From: Sabulicella rubraurantiaca
GTDB lineage: Bacteria > Pseudomonadota > Alphaproteobacteria > Acetobacterales > Acetobacteraceae
Assembly (NCBI RefSeq): GCF_017355885.1
Contig: NZ_JAFEUU010000024.1
Span: forward strand, 1-41,237
Direction: 5' to 3'
DNA length: 41,237 nucleotides
A program made the translations under genes and the position numbers. The notes beneath the pieces are model-generated. The model saw only the letters and a program-made list of their open reading frames with translations, made no database searches and was not told the origin of the DNA. Shown here one piece after another: positions 33,459 through 41,237 of the stretch (its first letter is position 1; each line of letters begins with the position of its first letter).

Positions 33459-34297
33459 GGGCGACGCGCCGCGAGAGACGCGGCGAAGAAAGTGGCGACC
33501 TCGGTCGCCGCGAGTTCCACAACTTCCGGCCAATGGACCACAGCGAGCATCAGCCCAGGCCTGCCCGACCAGGGCAGTTTGACCCTCTCATGCGGCCCGT
33601 GCGGCGCCAGATCCCATGCATAACCCGCCCCGGCGATCTCCCTGCGGCGCACCGGCGCGGAGCGGCCGAGATGTCCGGCCAGAGCGCTACATTCGGTGGG
33701 CCGGTTGGACGGATCCGCGTCGCCATGCATCAGGAGGATTGGCGCGCGGGGACGAATGCCCTCGCTCCCCACCGTGGCCGCCAGCGGAGCGCATCCAGGG
33801 TAAAGCAGCGCCACGCCGGCGATGCGCCCACCATGGACCTGGCCGACTGCGGCACGCAGGGCGGCCTGCCCGCTGGCTCCAAAGGCAAGTAGGCCTATGG
33901 GCACGTTCGCGAAGCGTGGGTCCTGGGCTGCGAGGCCCAAGACCGTCGTCAGGCGCGCCTGCACCTCTGCGTGGTCCTCGACCACGGGCATCGCTCCAAG
34001 GCCATCAGCGAAATTCCCAAGCAATTCCACGTGAAGCACCGCGATGCCGGCCGCGGTGACTTGGTCGCCATAGTGCCAGCCGCGGGAGTCAATGCCTGTC
34101 GCGTCCTGCAAGGCGATGACCAAGGGAGTCGGCGCAGAATGCGCCGCGCCATCGGGCAGCCAAAGGATCCCCATGTCGTCGAGGCCAACAGCCTCGCTCT
34201 CACTCGGCGTGGCGAGCCCGACACCGCCTATGGCATTGAGAAGGACGCCAAGCCAAATGGCCCTGCCAAGCGATCTCCCCTTGCGCCGGATTGCCAC
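33455..34297 (-). CDS. Dienelactone-hydrolase-like alpha/beta hydrolase, exported
   Basis: This 280-residue protein starts with GTG at 34297 and has an N-terminal signal-like helix (GRAIWLGVLLNAIGGVGLA). The fold is alpha/beta hydrolase: the nucleophile elbow is LLAFGASGQAAL (Ser in GASG), and the acid lies in PILLMHGDADPSNRP. Where the catalytic His of dienelactone hydrolases stands (GAGH), this protein has AGAGYAWD. The His may be supplied by APHG just after, or activity may be lost. It lies 12 bp after the hypothetical gene at 34310 and overlaps the MFS start. Confidence 0.7.
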   Translation of the reverse strand: MAIRRKGRSLGRAIWLGVLLNAIGGVGLATPSESEAVGLDDMGILWLPDGAAHSAPTPLVIALQDATGIDSRGWHYGDQVTAAGIAVLHVELLGNFADGLGAMPVVEDHAEVQARLTTVLGLAAQDPRFANVPIGLLAFGASGQAALRAAVGQVHGGRIAGVALLYPGCAPLAATVGSEGIRPRAPILLMHGDADPSNRPTECSALAGHLGRSAPVRRREIAGAGYAWDLAPHGPHERVKLPWSGRPGLMLAVVHWPEVVELAATEVATFFAASLAARRP

Positions 34298-34309
34298 CGT
34301 CCGGGCCCT

Positions 34310-34594
34310 TCACGCCCGTGGGCTCTGTGCGATGGTGCGGATGTCTCGCCGGACCCGCCCCATGATTGTTAACGCACCCCCCCTGAACCGGGCAAGGTAC
34401 GCCCGTGCCACCGCAGCAACATAGGCACGGCCTGCGGCTTCAATCGCCAAGGAATCGCCCTGGAGTGCCGCGGCGCGCAGGCGACTTTCCAGAATTTCTA
34501 CGGTGGCAAACGCCTCCGCCGCAGGCAATCCTTTCCTCGCGTGCTCGCCCGCAACGGGCTGCGGCTTGGGGTTGTGGGTGGACGCTCGCATCAT
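34310..34594 (-). CDS. Small hypothetical protein, first gene of the MFS operon
   Basis: This protein of about 94 residues has an ATG at 34594 with GGAG upstream. I do not recognise a family. It has a disordered start (MRASTHNPKPQPVAGEHARKG), then helices (FATVEILESRLRAAALQGDSLAIEAAGRAYVAAVARAYLARF), and a basic tail. No signal or membrane segment is seen. It is divergent from the AraC-family gene, which probably controls it. Confidence 0.55.
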   Translation of the reverse strand: MMRASTHNPKPQPVAGEHARKGLPAAEAFATVEILESRLRAAALQGDSLAIEAAGRAYVAAVARAYLARFRGGALTIMGRVRRDIRTIAQSPRA

Positions 34595-34760
34595 CGGCTG
34601 TGCTCCGGTCTCCACGAAGCCTTGCACGCACGGTTGTCCGGCAGCGGAACGAAAGAGGAGATGTCCGGAGCTTTCCTGCCAAATTTGTCCAAGTTCTGCG
34701 GAATTCGTCTATTGTCCCCCCTGCAGTCGAGGAGTGCCCGCAGCTACGGGAGGTTCCGCC

Positions 34761-35804
34761 ATGTTGGTTCCGACGCTCTCTTTCGATTTCGACCAATTGT
34801 CGCTGTTCAACGTCGTCCGCGTGTCCGATCCATCGGACCTCGATACGCGCTCGCGTGTGAGCGACCGCCTTCCGGGATCGAGCCGCGACTATCGCTATCA
34901 GTTGCTGGACCGCACACTCTGGCGCATGCGATGCAACACGCCAATCCTCAGCGTCGCTATTCGTAGCGCGGGCCCGATCCTGGCCAGTTTCGGCGAGAAC
35001 CGCTTCGCGACGGAAGTCTCGGTCAGAGACGACAAATGCGACGTTTTCGGCTTCAGCACACCGTTGCAAGGCAGCATGGCTCTGATCCGGCGCGGTGACC
35101 CGGCAACGGCGACTTCTTCCAGCGGCCTCGCCTACCGCCTCGGCCCGGATGCTCGGCTTGTGACGAGCGACGGAAGCAAGCGAACAAACGTTTTCATCAA
35201 GGTTGCAACGGTCGAGGAGGTGCTGGAGCAGATGCTCGGCAAACGGCTTCGCACGCCGCTTGAGTTCGAGCCAACGGTGGATTGGAGCAAGGGATTGGCC
35301 GCCAGTTTGAAGGCCCAGCTCGACTTCATCCTAAATGAGTTCGCGCGACCGGACGGCATCGCCGGGAACGCTGTCGCGCTCGCCTCTACGACCGACCTGC
35401 TGATGACGCTAATCCTGCGCGGCTTGCCCCACAATCATACCGGTCAGCTTGCGCTCGAGCCCGGCTATGCGGTGCCGGCCTATGTCCAGCGTGCAGAGGA
35501 TTTCATGCGCGCACACGCCGCATGCCCCATCCACCTCACCGACGTGGCTGCCGCTGCGGGATGCAGCGTCCGCACGCTTGGCGTCGTGTTCCAGCGCTTC
35601 CGTGGTCAGACGCCGCTGACGGCGCTGCATGCGTTCCGGTTGGAGCAGGTGTATGCCGAACTGCGCCGAGGCACTGACGCGAAGACCATCGGCGTCATCG
35701 CGCGCCGCTATGGCTTCACGAATGCATCTCGGTTCACCGTCGCGTTTCGTCGCCGTTTCGGCGAAACGCCGTTGGAGCTGCTGAGGCGCTCTTCCGACCC
35801 GTAA
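34761..35804 (+). CDS. AraC-family transcriptional regulator
   Basis: This 347-residue regulator starts MLVPTLSFDFDQL at 34761, with GGGAGG seven bases before. The N-terminal half is an AraC-binding-like domain (MRCNTPILSVAIRSAGPIL...FGFSTPLQGSMALIRRG). The C-terminal double HTH (HLTDVAAAAGCSVRTLGVVFQRFRG, then IGVIARRYGFTNASRFTVAFRRRFGETP) is the AraC/XylS signature. It is divergent from the four-gene operon at 34594-31423, its likely target. It ends two bases before an IS3-like terminal sequence and the IS1111 element, so its 3' end escaped disruption narrowly. Confidence 0.88.
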   Translation: MLVPTLSFDFDQLSLFNVVRVSDPSDLDTRSRVSDRLPGSSRDYRYQLLDRTLWRMRCNTPILSVAIRSAGPILASFGENRFATEVSVRDDKCDVFGFSTPLQGSMALIRRGDPATATSSSGLAYRLGPDARLVTSDGSKRTNVFIKVATVEEVLEQMLGKRLRTPLEFEPTVDWSKGLAASLKAQLDFILNEFARPDGIAGNAVALASTTDLLMTLILRGLPHNHTGQLALEPGYAVPAYVQRAEDFMRAHAACPIHLTDVAAAAGCSVRTLGVVFQRFRGQTPLTALHAFRLEQVYAELRRGTDAKTIGVIARRYGFTNASRFTVAFRRRFGETPLELLRRSSDP

Positions 35805-35806
35805 TC

Positions 35807-35830
35807 TGGAGTGCACCCCATCAAACCAGA
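35807..35830 (+). repeat. IS3-end sequence next to the IS1111 element
   Basis: From 35806 onward 22 consecutive bases are identical to 24296-24317, the left terminal repeat of the IS3 element; two of the next two to three bases also agree. No other IS3 sequence lies near. It is either the scar of a lost IS3 copy or a target chosen by the IS1111 element. Confidence 0.75.
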
Positions 35831-35913
35831 TGAGGTGGATGGCTCCCGCATACGGCATCAGAGTGCCAGGGTGGGCCGCTGTCAGGCGAACCCGAGCAAG
35901 GAGCCATCCACCA

Positions 35914-36947
35914 TGGAAGTGGCAACGGTCGGCCTGGATTTGGCCAAGCATGTGTTTCAGGTTCATGCCGTGGACGCGTCGGGGGTGGTGCTCCTCCGCA
36001 AGTCATTACGGCGCTCGCAGGTGCTGCCCTTCTTCGCCAGCCTACCGCGTTGCCTGGTGGGCATGGAGGCTTGCGGCACGTCGCACCACTGGGCCCGGGA
36101 ACTGATCGGCCTCGGGCACGAGGTTCGGCTGATGCCACCTGCCTACGTGAAGCCCTACGTGAAGCGAGGCAAGACCGATGCCGCCGACGCCGAGGCGATC
36201 TGCGAGGCGGTCAGCCGGCCCACCATGCGCTTCGTGCCAGTGAAATCGCGTGAGCAGCAGGCGGCGCTGTCGATGCATCGCACCCGCGACTTGTTGGTCA
36301 AGCAGCGGACGCAGCTGGTCAACATGATGCGCGGCTTGTTGGCCGAGTTCGGCATCATCATGCCGGACGGGCTCGAGCAGGCCCTGGTGACGGCGCGCCA
36401 GCTCGTCGACGGCGAAGTCCCTGACGTCCCGCCGGCGGCCGTCACGATAGTCGGCGTTCTGTCGCAGCAGGCGCTCGACACTGATGTCCGGCTGCGGGAG
36501 ATCGATCGTGCGCTGGCTGCGATGCAGCGGGCCGACGATGCGGCACAACGCCTCGCCACGCTTCCAGGCATCGGTCCTGTTGCCGCCACGGCGCTGGCCG
36601 CCTCTGTCACCGACCCGGGGCAGTTCCGCTCGGCCCGGCAGTTTGCAGCGTGGCTTGGGTTGACACCCCTGCAGAACTCCAGCGGCGGCAAGGAAAGGCT
36701 CGGTCGGATCAGCAAGATGGGCGACCGGTACCTGCGCAAGCTCCTCGTGATCGGTGCGACATCCTTGATCCGACGGGCGCGTCAGACGACCGACGCCATG
36801 GGGCGGCGCCTGGCCGATCTGCTGGCACGAAAGCCGGTGCGACTGGCCACGGTGGCCCTGGCCAACAAGATGGCGCGGATCGTTTGGGCCGTTCTCACGC
36901 GTGGTGGGACCTACCAGAAGCTCCAGACGCCAGCTCTCATGGCCTAG
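35914..36947 (+). CDS. IS110-family transposase (DEDD recombinase), IS1111 group
   Basis: This 344-residue protein starts MEVATVGLDLAKHVFQVHAV, with the RuvC-like Asp in GLDLAK, then GMEACGTSHHWARELIGLGHEV and KTDAADAEAICEAV, which complete the DEDD catalytic region. The C-terminal Tnp_20 domain has LPGIGPVAATALAASVTDPGQFRSARQFAAWLGLTP and the Ser nucleophile region QNSSGGKERLGRISKMGDRYLRKLL. These enzymes act with a small guide RNA from the noncoding end of the element. The gene is intact and the element probably active. Confidence 0.95.
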
Positions 36948-37191
36948 GCCGCCGTTCGGGATCAGCTGAGGATCGGCTGGAGGAGGTTGCGGGGAGTGAT
37001 GGCGAAACCGGTCAGACCGGGAACAGGGACAACCCGCCGGATGTCCAAGGCGTCAGAGCCTGAAAACCAGATTGGGACCTTGTTCGCGGACTCCATCAGG
37101 GCCAGCAGTCTTTTGCCGACTGCAACAACAGGCCGGACAGAGGACTGCACCCGACCATGATCGCCGGATCAGCAAATCGCACTTGCAACGT
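36948..37191 (+). ncRNA. Candidate guide-RNA (seekRNA/bridge RNA) region of the IS1111 element
   Basis: IS1111-group elements are known to encode their target-guiding RNA downstream of the transposase. This stretch of about 245 nt lies between the stop and the subterminal repeat, has no gene, and contains short complementary segments such as AAACCGGTC/GACCGG. The location is known from the family; the RNA itself is inferred. Confidence 0.4.
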
Positions 37192-37204
37192 GGGAGCCAT
37201 CCAC

Positions 37205-37509
37205 AGAGTTCGATACATTGGGCTGTTAACCTTGTAACAACTTCATGGATCACCGGACTGGGGTCCCATCCCACAAATTGCCAACACCCCGGCTGGAAAA
37301 AGACCAGGAAATGATAGCGAATTAAATAATTCATCATCATAAGAAGTCATTCTTCAAGTTCGGACCCAAGGCTTATCGATGACATATGGCATAGCAGACC
37401 ACGGACATTGACCCCTGTCAGTTCAATCATAATTGGGGAATGAGAGTTTGCGGCCTTGCCTCGAATGACTTGAACAACACGGGCCGCATTCTGCGTAGGA
37501 GTGATTTCC
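37205..37509 (+). promoter_or_regulatory. AT-rich upstream region of the H-NS-like gene
   Basis: This gap is clearly richer in A and T than its surroundings, especially 37300-37400 (GCGAATTAAATAATTCATC and following). No gene is visible. It probably carries the promoter of the H-NS-like gene and, as AT-rich DNA, could bind H-NS for autoregulation. GTAGGAG sits at the start. Confidence 0.5.
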
Positions 37510-37938
37510 ATGTCAGATCATGAAGCTGAATCCAAATCCCGGCCGCGCGGGCGCGAGGCGGGACACGAAGGCCCACAAGCCGCCGACCGAGTGATGGCTG
37601 GACTTGGTGAGATGAGCGTCGGTCAGTTGCGCCAGATCATCAGCACGGCCGAAGGCTTGATCCAGCGGAAGAGCGAGGACGAGAAAAGATCCCTGAAGGA
37701 GGAGATCGAACGCCGGGCTGCCGATCTGGGCATCAGCCTTCGCGATCTCTTTGGCGAGCCCGTCCAGGCGGCCGGCCGCGGCCGCGGCCGGCCAGCCAGG
37801 AAAGCCGGACATGAGGGGCCTGCGCCGAAGTACCGGGGGCAGAACGAGGAGCTTTGGAGCGGTCGTGGCCGCATGCCGCGATGGCTTCAGGCTGCCCAGG
37901 CCAATGGCAAGTCCAAGGACGATTTCCTGATCAAATAG
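37510..37938 (+). CDS. H-NS family DNA-binding protein (HvrA-like)
   Basis: This is a nucleoid protein of 142 residues. The ATG at 37510 has AGGAG eight bases before. The N-terminal part has an oligomerisation helix (MSVGQLRQIISTAEGLIQRKSEDEKRSLKEEIERRA). The C-terminal DNA-binding motif is PKYRGQNEELWSGRGRMPRWLQAA, matching the alphaproteobacterial H-NS consensus with the GRGR core. A Gly/Arg linker (AAGRGRGRPARK) joins them. AGHEGP occurs in both halves, an odd internal repeat. It probably silences AT-rich foreign DNA. IS elements stand on both sides, the right one only 17 bp from its stop. Confidence 0.88.
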   Translation: MSDHEAESKSRPRGREAGHEGPQAADRVMAGLGEMSVGQLRQIISTAEGLIQRKSEDEKRSLKEEIERRAADLGISLRDLFGEPVQAAGRGRGRPARKAGHEGPAPKYRGQNEELWSGRGRMPRWLQAAQANGKSKDDFLIK

Positions 37939-37955
37939 CGGTCGTTCGGGACCTA

Positions 37956-39141
37956 GTGTCCTGACCGCTAAATATCTGGTCACTTCTACTTGGCTGTGAC
38001 TCGCTGCGGCTGACAGCGGAGGACGGCGATGGCGGCGCCGAAGGCGGTTCGGATCGAGTTGTCGGCGGCTGAGCGCGCGGAGTTGGAGGCACGTCTGCGC
38101 CGCCGGAAGGTGGCGCGCGGCGACGCGCTGCGGGCGCAGATCGTGCTGCTCGCCGCGGAGGAGCTGAGCAACTTGGCGATTGTGGAGCGGCTCGGTGTCG
38201 CCCGCATGACGGTGGCAACCTGGCGGCGCCGTTTCGCGGAGGAGCGCCTCGACGGACTGGCCGACGAGCCGCGCCCCGGCGCGCCACGGACTGTCAGCGA
38301 CGAGAAGGTGGCCGAGGTGGTGACAGCGACGCTGGAGAGCCTGCCGGCGGGCCGAACACATTGGAGTTCGCGCGGCATGGCCAAGGCCGCTGGACTAGCG
38401 CCGTCCACGGTGCAGCGCATCTGGAAGGCGTTCTCGCTCCAGCCGCATCGGGTGGAGACTTTCAAGCTCTCAACCGATCCGCGCTTTGTCGAGAAGGTGC
38501 GCGACATCGTCGGACTCTACCTCAGCCCGCCTGAGCGTGCCCTCGTCCTGTGCGTCGACGAGAAGAGCCAGATCCAGGCTCTCGACCGCACTCAACCGCT
38601 GCTGCCGCTGCGTCCCGGCCAAGTCGAGCGGCGCACCCACGATGGCAAGCGTTGCGGCACAACCTCGCTGTTCGCCGCGCTCGACATCAAAGCTGGCACC
38701 GTCATCGGCAAGTGCATGGCACGGCACCGGGCGGCCGAGTTTCGACGCTTTCTCGATACCGTCGAGACCCGCGTGCCGGCAGATCTTGATGTTCACGTGG
38801 TCATGGACAACGCCGCGAGCCACAAGACAAAGCTCATCCGCGACTGGTTCGCCAAGCGGCCTCGCTGGCACGTTCACTACACCCCGACCTCGGCCTCCTG
38901 GATCAATCAGGTCGAGCGGTTCTTCGCGCTGCTGACCGACGACGCCATCCGGCGGAGTGCCCACCGCTCCACGGCGGAGCTTGAAGCCGCGATCAAGGGC
39001 TACATCGACGCCCACAACGCCGACCCCAAACCTTTTGCCTGGACAAAAAGCGCCGATGACATCCTCGCCGCCGTCCAGCGCTTCTGTCAGCGCACCGTCA
39101 CCGTCCAGGCAAAGTGCCTGGGAACTTCAGAATCGGGACAC
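37956..39141 (+). mobile_element. IS630-family element of a second type, complete
   Basis: Terminal repeats GTGTCCTGA (37956) and TCGGGACAC (ending 39141) are inverted with one mismatch. TA stands on each side (37954-37955 and 39142-39143), the expected IS630 target duplication. The length is 1186 bp. Its transposase is in one frame and unlike that of copies A and B. Confidence 0.88.
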
Positions 39142-39144
39142 TAG
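38029..39144 (+). CDS. IS630-family transposase, single frame
   Basis: This is a 371-residue DDE transposase. It has an HTH (LSNLAIVERLGVARMTVATWRRRFAEERLDGL), a second wing (GMAKAAGLAPSTVQRIWKAF), and the catalytic core: LVLCVDEKSQIQALDRTQPLLP with the first Asp, VHVVMDNAASHKT with the second, and HYTPTSASWINQVERFFALL with the Glu. The last codons are CAC then TAG. The TA of this stop is the right target duplication and the G is host sequence, so the stop codon depends on the insertion site. It looks intact. Confidence 0.93.
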   Translation: MAAPKAVRIELSAAERAELEARLRRRKVARGDALRAQIVLLAAEELSNLAIVERLGVARMTVATWRRRFAEERLDGLADEPRPGAPRTVSDEKVAEVVTATLESLPAGRTHWSSRGMAKAAGLAPSTVQRIWKAFSLQPHRVETFKLSTDPRFVEKVRDIVGLYLSPPERALVLCVDEKSQIQALDRTQPLLPLRPGQVERRTHDGKRCGTTSLFAALDIKAGTVIGKCMARHRAAEFRRFLDTVETRVPADLDVHVVMDNAASHKTKLIRDWFAKRPRWHVHYTPTSASWINQVERFFALLTDDAIRRSAHRSTAELEAAIKGYIDAHNADPKPFAWTKSADDILAAVQRFCQRTVTVQAKCLGTSESGH

Positions 39145-39521
39145 GTCTCCAGGCCCATCTCGCTTGATTCGTCGGCTGGTCGTGCAGGCCTCCCCAGATC
39201 CGCTCCTTGTCACGATTTTCCCTAGGAGCTGAGCGGTAGGCACGGATCTCCATCTCCACCTACCAAGCAGATATCCACCGTCCGGCGATGGGACGCGCCG
39301 TCGCCGTATGATGGGCGGGCGAGAGACGGGACTTCCGATCGGTCAATTGAGTCTGTCACGCTTCGGGTCAAGCGCCCGCGATTGAGTACAGGTGCCCAAA
39401 AGCGTTGCTCGATTCGACGTTTCCGATGAGCCGCTTTCGCCGGGGGTCCGACGATTGACCATAAAGCCTGCTTCCAGCTGAACAGGCCGCTCAGCTCGCA
39501 GCAACGCCACGCAAGATCACT
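39145..39521. other. Intergenic region right of the IS630 element
   Basis: No gene or clear repeat is visible. It lies between the IS630 right end and the LysR stop. Confidence 0.4.
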
Positions 39522-40409
39522 TCACGCGGCGAGGCCTCTGGCGCGCAGCCCGGCGGCCACGTGGTCCACGAAAGCGCGCACCTTCGGGGCCATGAGCCGG
39601 TTGGTCGGATAGACGGCGAAGATGCCGCTCGATGGGGTCTCCGCATCCGGCAGTACGCGCTGCAGCAGGCCGGCGGCCAGCGCATCGGTCACCGACCAGT
39701 CCGGCACCGCCGCCAGCCCGACCCCAGCCAGCGCCGCCGCCCGGAGCGACTCCGTGTTGTCGGTGAGCAGCACTGGCCGCACGGCCACCGCCGCTCCCCC
39801 TAGCCGCCAAGTGTCCCGCCACGACAAGGGCGCGAAGCCCACGCAGCGATGCCGCGCCACTTCGGATGGTGTGACCGGCTCCCCCTGCTGCGCCAGATAG
39901 CCCGGCGAGGCGACGATGATGACGCGCGAGGTGGCCAGGCGGCGCACCACCAGCCCGGGCGCCGGCTCCTCCACAACGCGGATCGCGAGGTCGAACCCGT
40001 CCTCCACCAGCCGCACGGCGCCTGCCGCCTCAGAGAGTTCGATCTCGATGGCCGGGTGGGCTGCCAGGAAGCTGGCGAGGCCGGGAACCAGATGCCGCGC
40101 CGCGAAGCACTCCGGCGCCGCCACACGAAGGCGCCCCACCGGCGTCTCCTGCAGCGACTGCGCCTCCAGCCGCGCTGCTGCGGCCTCATCCAGCAGCTTG
40201 CGGCAGCGCGCGTAGAAGACCCGGCCCACCTCGGTCGGCTGCACGCGGCGCGTGCCGCGATCCAGCAGCCGCACGCCGAGCCGCTCCTCCAGCGCGCGCA
40301 CCGCTTCGCTCACGGAAGATTTCGCCGTCTGAAGCCGCTCCGCCGCAGCGGTGACGCTGCCTGCCTCCACCACGCAGACAAAAGCCTCGATGCCTGCGAA
40401 AGCTGCCAT
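39522..40409 (-). CDS. LysR-family transcriptional regulator
   Basis: This 295-residue regulator starts MAAFAGIEAFVCVVEAGSVTAAAERLQTAKSSVSEAVRALE, the LysR HTH; the open frame reaches further upstream but that part overlaps the cupin gene. The effector domain runs from GRLRVAAPECFAARHLVPGLASFLA through FDLAIRVVEEPAPGLVVRRLA to FAVYPTNRLMAPKVRAFVDHV, the pattern of the DsdA/PtxR-like branch. It is divergent from the cupin gene with 120 bp between starts and probably controls it. Confidence 0.9.
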   Translation of the reverse strand: MAAFAGIEAFVCVVEAGSVTAAAERLQTAKSSVSEAVRALEERLGVRLLDRGTRRVQPTEVGRVFYARCRKLLDEAAAARLEAQSLQETPVGRLRVAAPECFAARHLVPGLASFLAAHPAIEIELSEAAGAVRLVEDGFDLAIRVVEEPAPGLVVRRLATSRVIIVASPGYLAQQGEPVTPSEVARHRCVGFAPLSWRDTWRLGGAAVAVRPVLLTDNTESLRAAALAGVGLAAVPDWSVTDALAAGLLQRVLPDAETPSSGIFAVYPTNRLMAPKVRAFVDHVAAGLRARGLAA

Positions 40410-40529
40410 GGCAGCATTGTTCGTGCTGGCGAACGCCCTGTCCAGAAGCACCGCCTGTCGCGTCCCCAAAGGCCGGCGCAACTTCCCGCCCGAGGCGCGA
40501 GGGGCGCCGATGCGAAAAGGGAGGAAACG

Positions 40530-40991
40530 ATGTCCGATACGATGGCACGCGCGGAGAACGGCACCTTGGCCCCGGAGGAGGGCGAAGTGCTCGACGTGTT
40601 CGGAGCCCGCTTGGTGGTGAAGGCGTATCCCGCCACTGCGGGCTTCCTGCTGGCCGAGCACGTCGTGCCGCCTGGCTTCCTCGTGCCGCCTCACGTTCAT
40701 CAGGGCGAGGACGAGGTGTTTTTCATGCTGGAGGGCGAGCTGACCCTGCTCGACGGCGGCGGAGCGCGGCGCATCGGCCCTGGATGCACGGCGCAGCTTC
40801 CGGCCGGCTTGCTCCATGGCTTCCGCAACGACACGGGCGCGCCGGTCCGCTTTCTTGTGGCGTTGCGCCCCGGATTGCAGGGGATCGAGATGTTCCGCCA
40901 TTTCGACCGCGCTGGCCGCGCCGCCCCTCGTGGCCTGACCTCACCCGAGATCGTCGCGATCTGCGCGCAGTACGGCGTGACCACGGGCTGA
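40530..40991 (+). CDS. Cupin-domain protein
   Basis: This 153-residue single-domain cupin starts MSDTMARAENGTLAPEEGE, with GGGAGG six bases before. The metal-binding motif is PPHVHQGEDEVFFMLEGELTL (two His and Glu), and the second motif is LPAGLLHGFRN with the last His. A quercetinase-like or sugar-isomerase-like role is possible, but small cupins vary widely in function. It is divergent from the LysR gene, its likely regulator. Confidence 0.85.
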   Translation: MSDTMARAENGTLAPEEGEVLDVFGARLVVKAYPATAGFLLAEHVVPPGFLVPPHVHQGEDEVFFMLEGELTLLDGGGARRIGPGCTAQLPAGLLHGFRNDTGAPVRFLVALRPGLQGIEMFRHFDRAGRAAPRGLTSPEIVAICAQYGVTTG

Positions 40992-41014
40992 GTTGGCGGG
41001 ACTGAAGTCGCGGC

Positions 41015-41237
41015 TCAAACCCCAATCAGCTCGTGAAGGCTTCCGGCCGGGCGGCCGGGAGCCACTCTGTTCTGCGTCAGCGCCGCTTCGTCGTCAGTTG
41101 TCCTGGGCGCCTTGCGCTGTGTCAATCGGTGTTGCCCCAGCACCGCGCAGGCCCTGCGCTCCGACACGCCAAGCTCGCGCATGACATGCTCCACGCAGGC
41201 CCGCCGCCGGGTGGGGCTCACCAGTTTCCCGAGGCGG
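41015..41237 (-). pseudogene. IS3-family transposase OrfB, N-terminal fragment
   Basis: The segment RRRACVEHVMRELGVSERRACAVLGQHRLTQRK is the usual N-terminal HTH of OrfB in the IS407/IS2-like branch of IS3. After about 50 residues the match ends (TDDEAALTQ, then NRVAPGRPAG), and the frame closes at 41015 with no integrase core. It is a truncated remnant. The element's 5' part lies beyond the window. Confidence 0.65.

Larger units (their letters stand above)
35829..37210 (+). mobile_element. IS110-family element, IS1111 group
   Basis: Subterminal inverted repeats of 13 bp, GTGGATGGCTCCC at 35835-35847 and its complement at 37192-37204, bracket the transposase. Subterminal repeats of this length are known for the IS1111 group. 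About 245 bp lie after the transposase and 66 bp before it. The outer ends are estimated to a few bases. Confidence 0.75.

Noticed and set aside
40410-40901. LysR frame extended upstream to 40901
   Set aside because: That part lies over the cupin gene on the other strand; the LysR HTH starts properly at MAAFAGIEAF.
1-41237. CRISPR arrays, tRNA or rRNA genes, replication origin
   Set aside because: I searched by eye for regularly spaced repeats, cloverleaf-like segments and iterons and found none.

Overview
The DNA is GC-rich throughout. It suggests an alphaproteobacterium, most likely of the Acetobacteraceae (Roseomonas-like). The pointers are HWE-type histidine kinases, 'VPAPAGL'-type C-terminal sorting tails, an HvrA-like H-NS protein, and many IS630, IS3 and IS1111 elements. 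This is inference from gene content; no rRNA, tRNA or replication gene is visible. The number of broken genes and insertion sequences suggests an accessory island or plasmid segment.

Layout. 1-846: right part of an IS630 copy that has clipped the 3' end of a zinc alcohol dehydrogenase. 1842-3056: a CFA-synthase-like methyltransferase. 3469-15909: a 12.4-kb copper/heavy-metal resistance block, all on the minus strand. In transcription order it holds a periplasmic adaptor, an HME-RND pump, a small exported protein, a response regulator and a histidine kinase. After a promoter gap come a DUF305 protein, a DUF411 protein, a Spy/CpxP-like protein, a DUF2933 protein, a membrane protein and a CopA-type P-ATPase. 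Related GTGACA-N5-TGTCAC-like sites lie 60-85 nt before both first genes. 16066-19215: a lipocalin-like protein, a decayed HWE kinase and two exported proteins with sorting tails. 19636-20901: a second, decayed IS630 copy in the same orientation, so the metal block is bracketed by two related IS copies.

21033-23400: a two-gene operon of unknown function, divergent from an excisionase-like HTH gene across a 46-bp gap with a perfect inverted repeat; then an integrase fragment and remnants of phage genes. 23720-25800: an IS4/IS5-type transposase split by an intact IS3 element. 25891-27858: an Api92-like protein, a zinc-ribbon protein, and an HWE kinase coupled to a separate membrane protein that resembles the ethylene-binding domain of ETR1. 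28107-28204: a run of inverted repeats. 28526-30532: an MFS fragment and a CadC/TolB/TPR regulator divergent from a small exported protein. 31423-34594: a four-gene operon (hypothetical, dienelactone-hydrolase-like, MFS, exported protein) divergent from an AraC regulator.

35829-39144: an IS1111-type element, an H-NS-like gene with an AT-rich upstream region, and a complete IS630-family element of a different type. 39522-40991: a divergent LysR/cupin pair. The window ends in a truncated IS3-type transposase.

How the genes work together. The adaptor and RND pump would export metal from the periplasm, CopA would pump cytosolic Cu(I) outward, and the small Met/His-rich periplasmic proteins would bind or buffer metal. 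The two-component pair probably controls both operons. No outer-membrane channel is encoded here, so a TolC-like partner must lie elsewhere.
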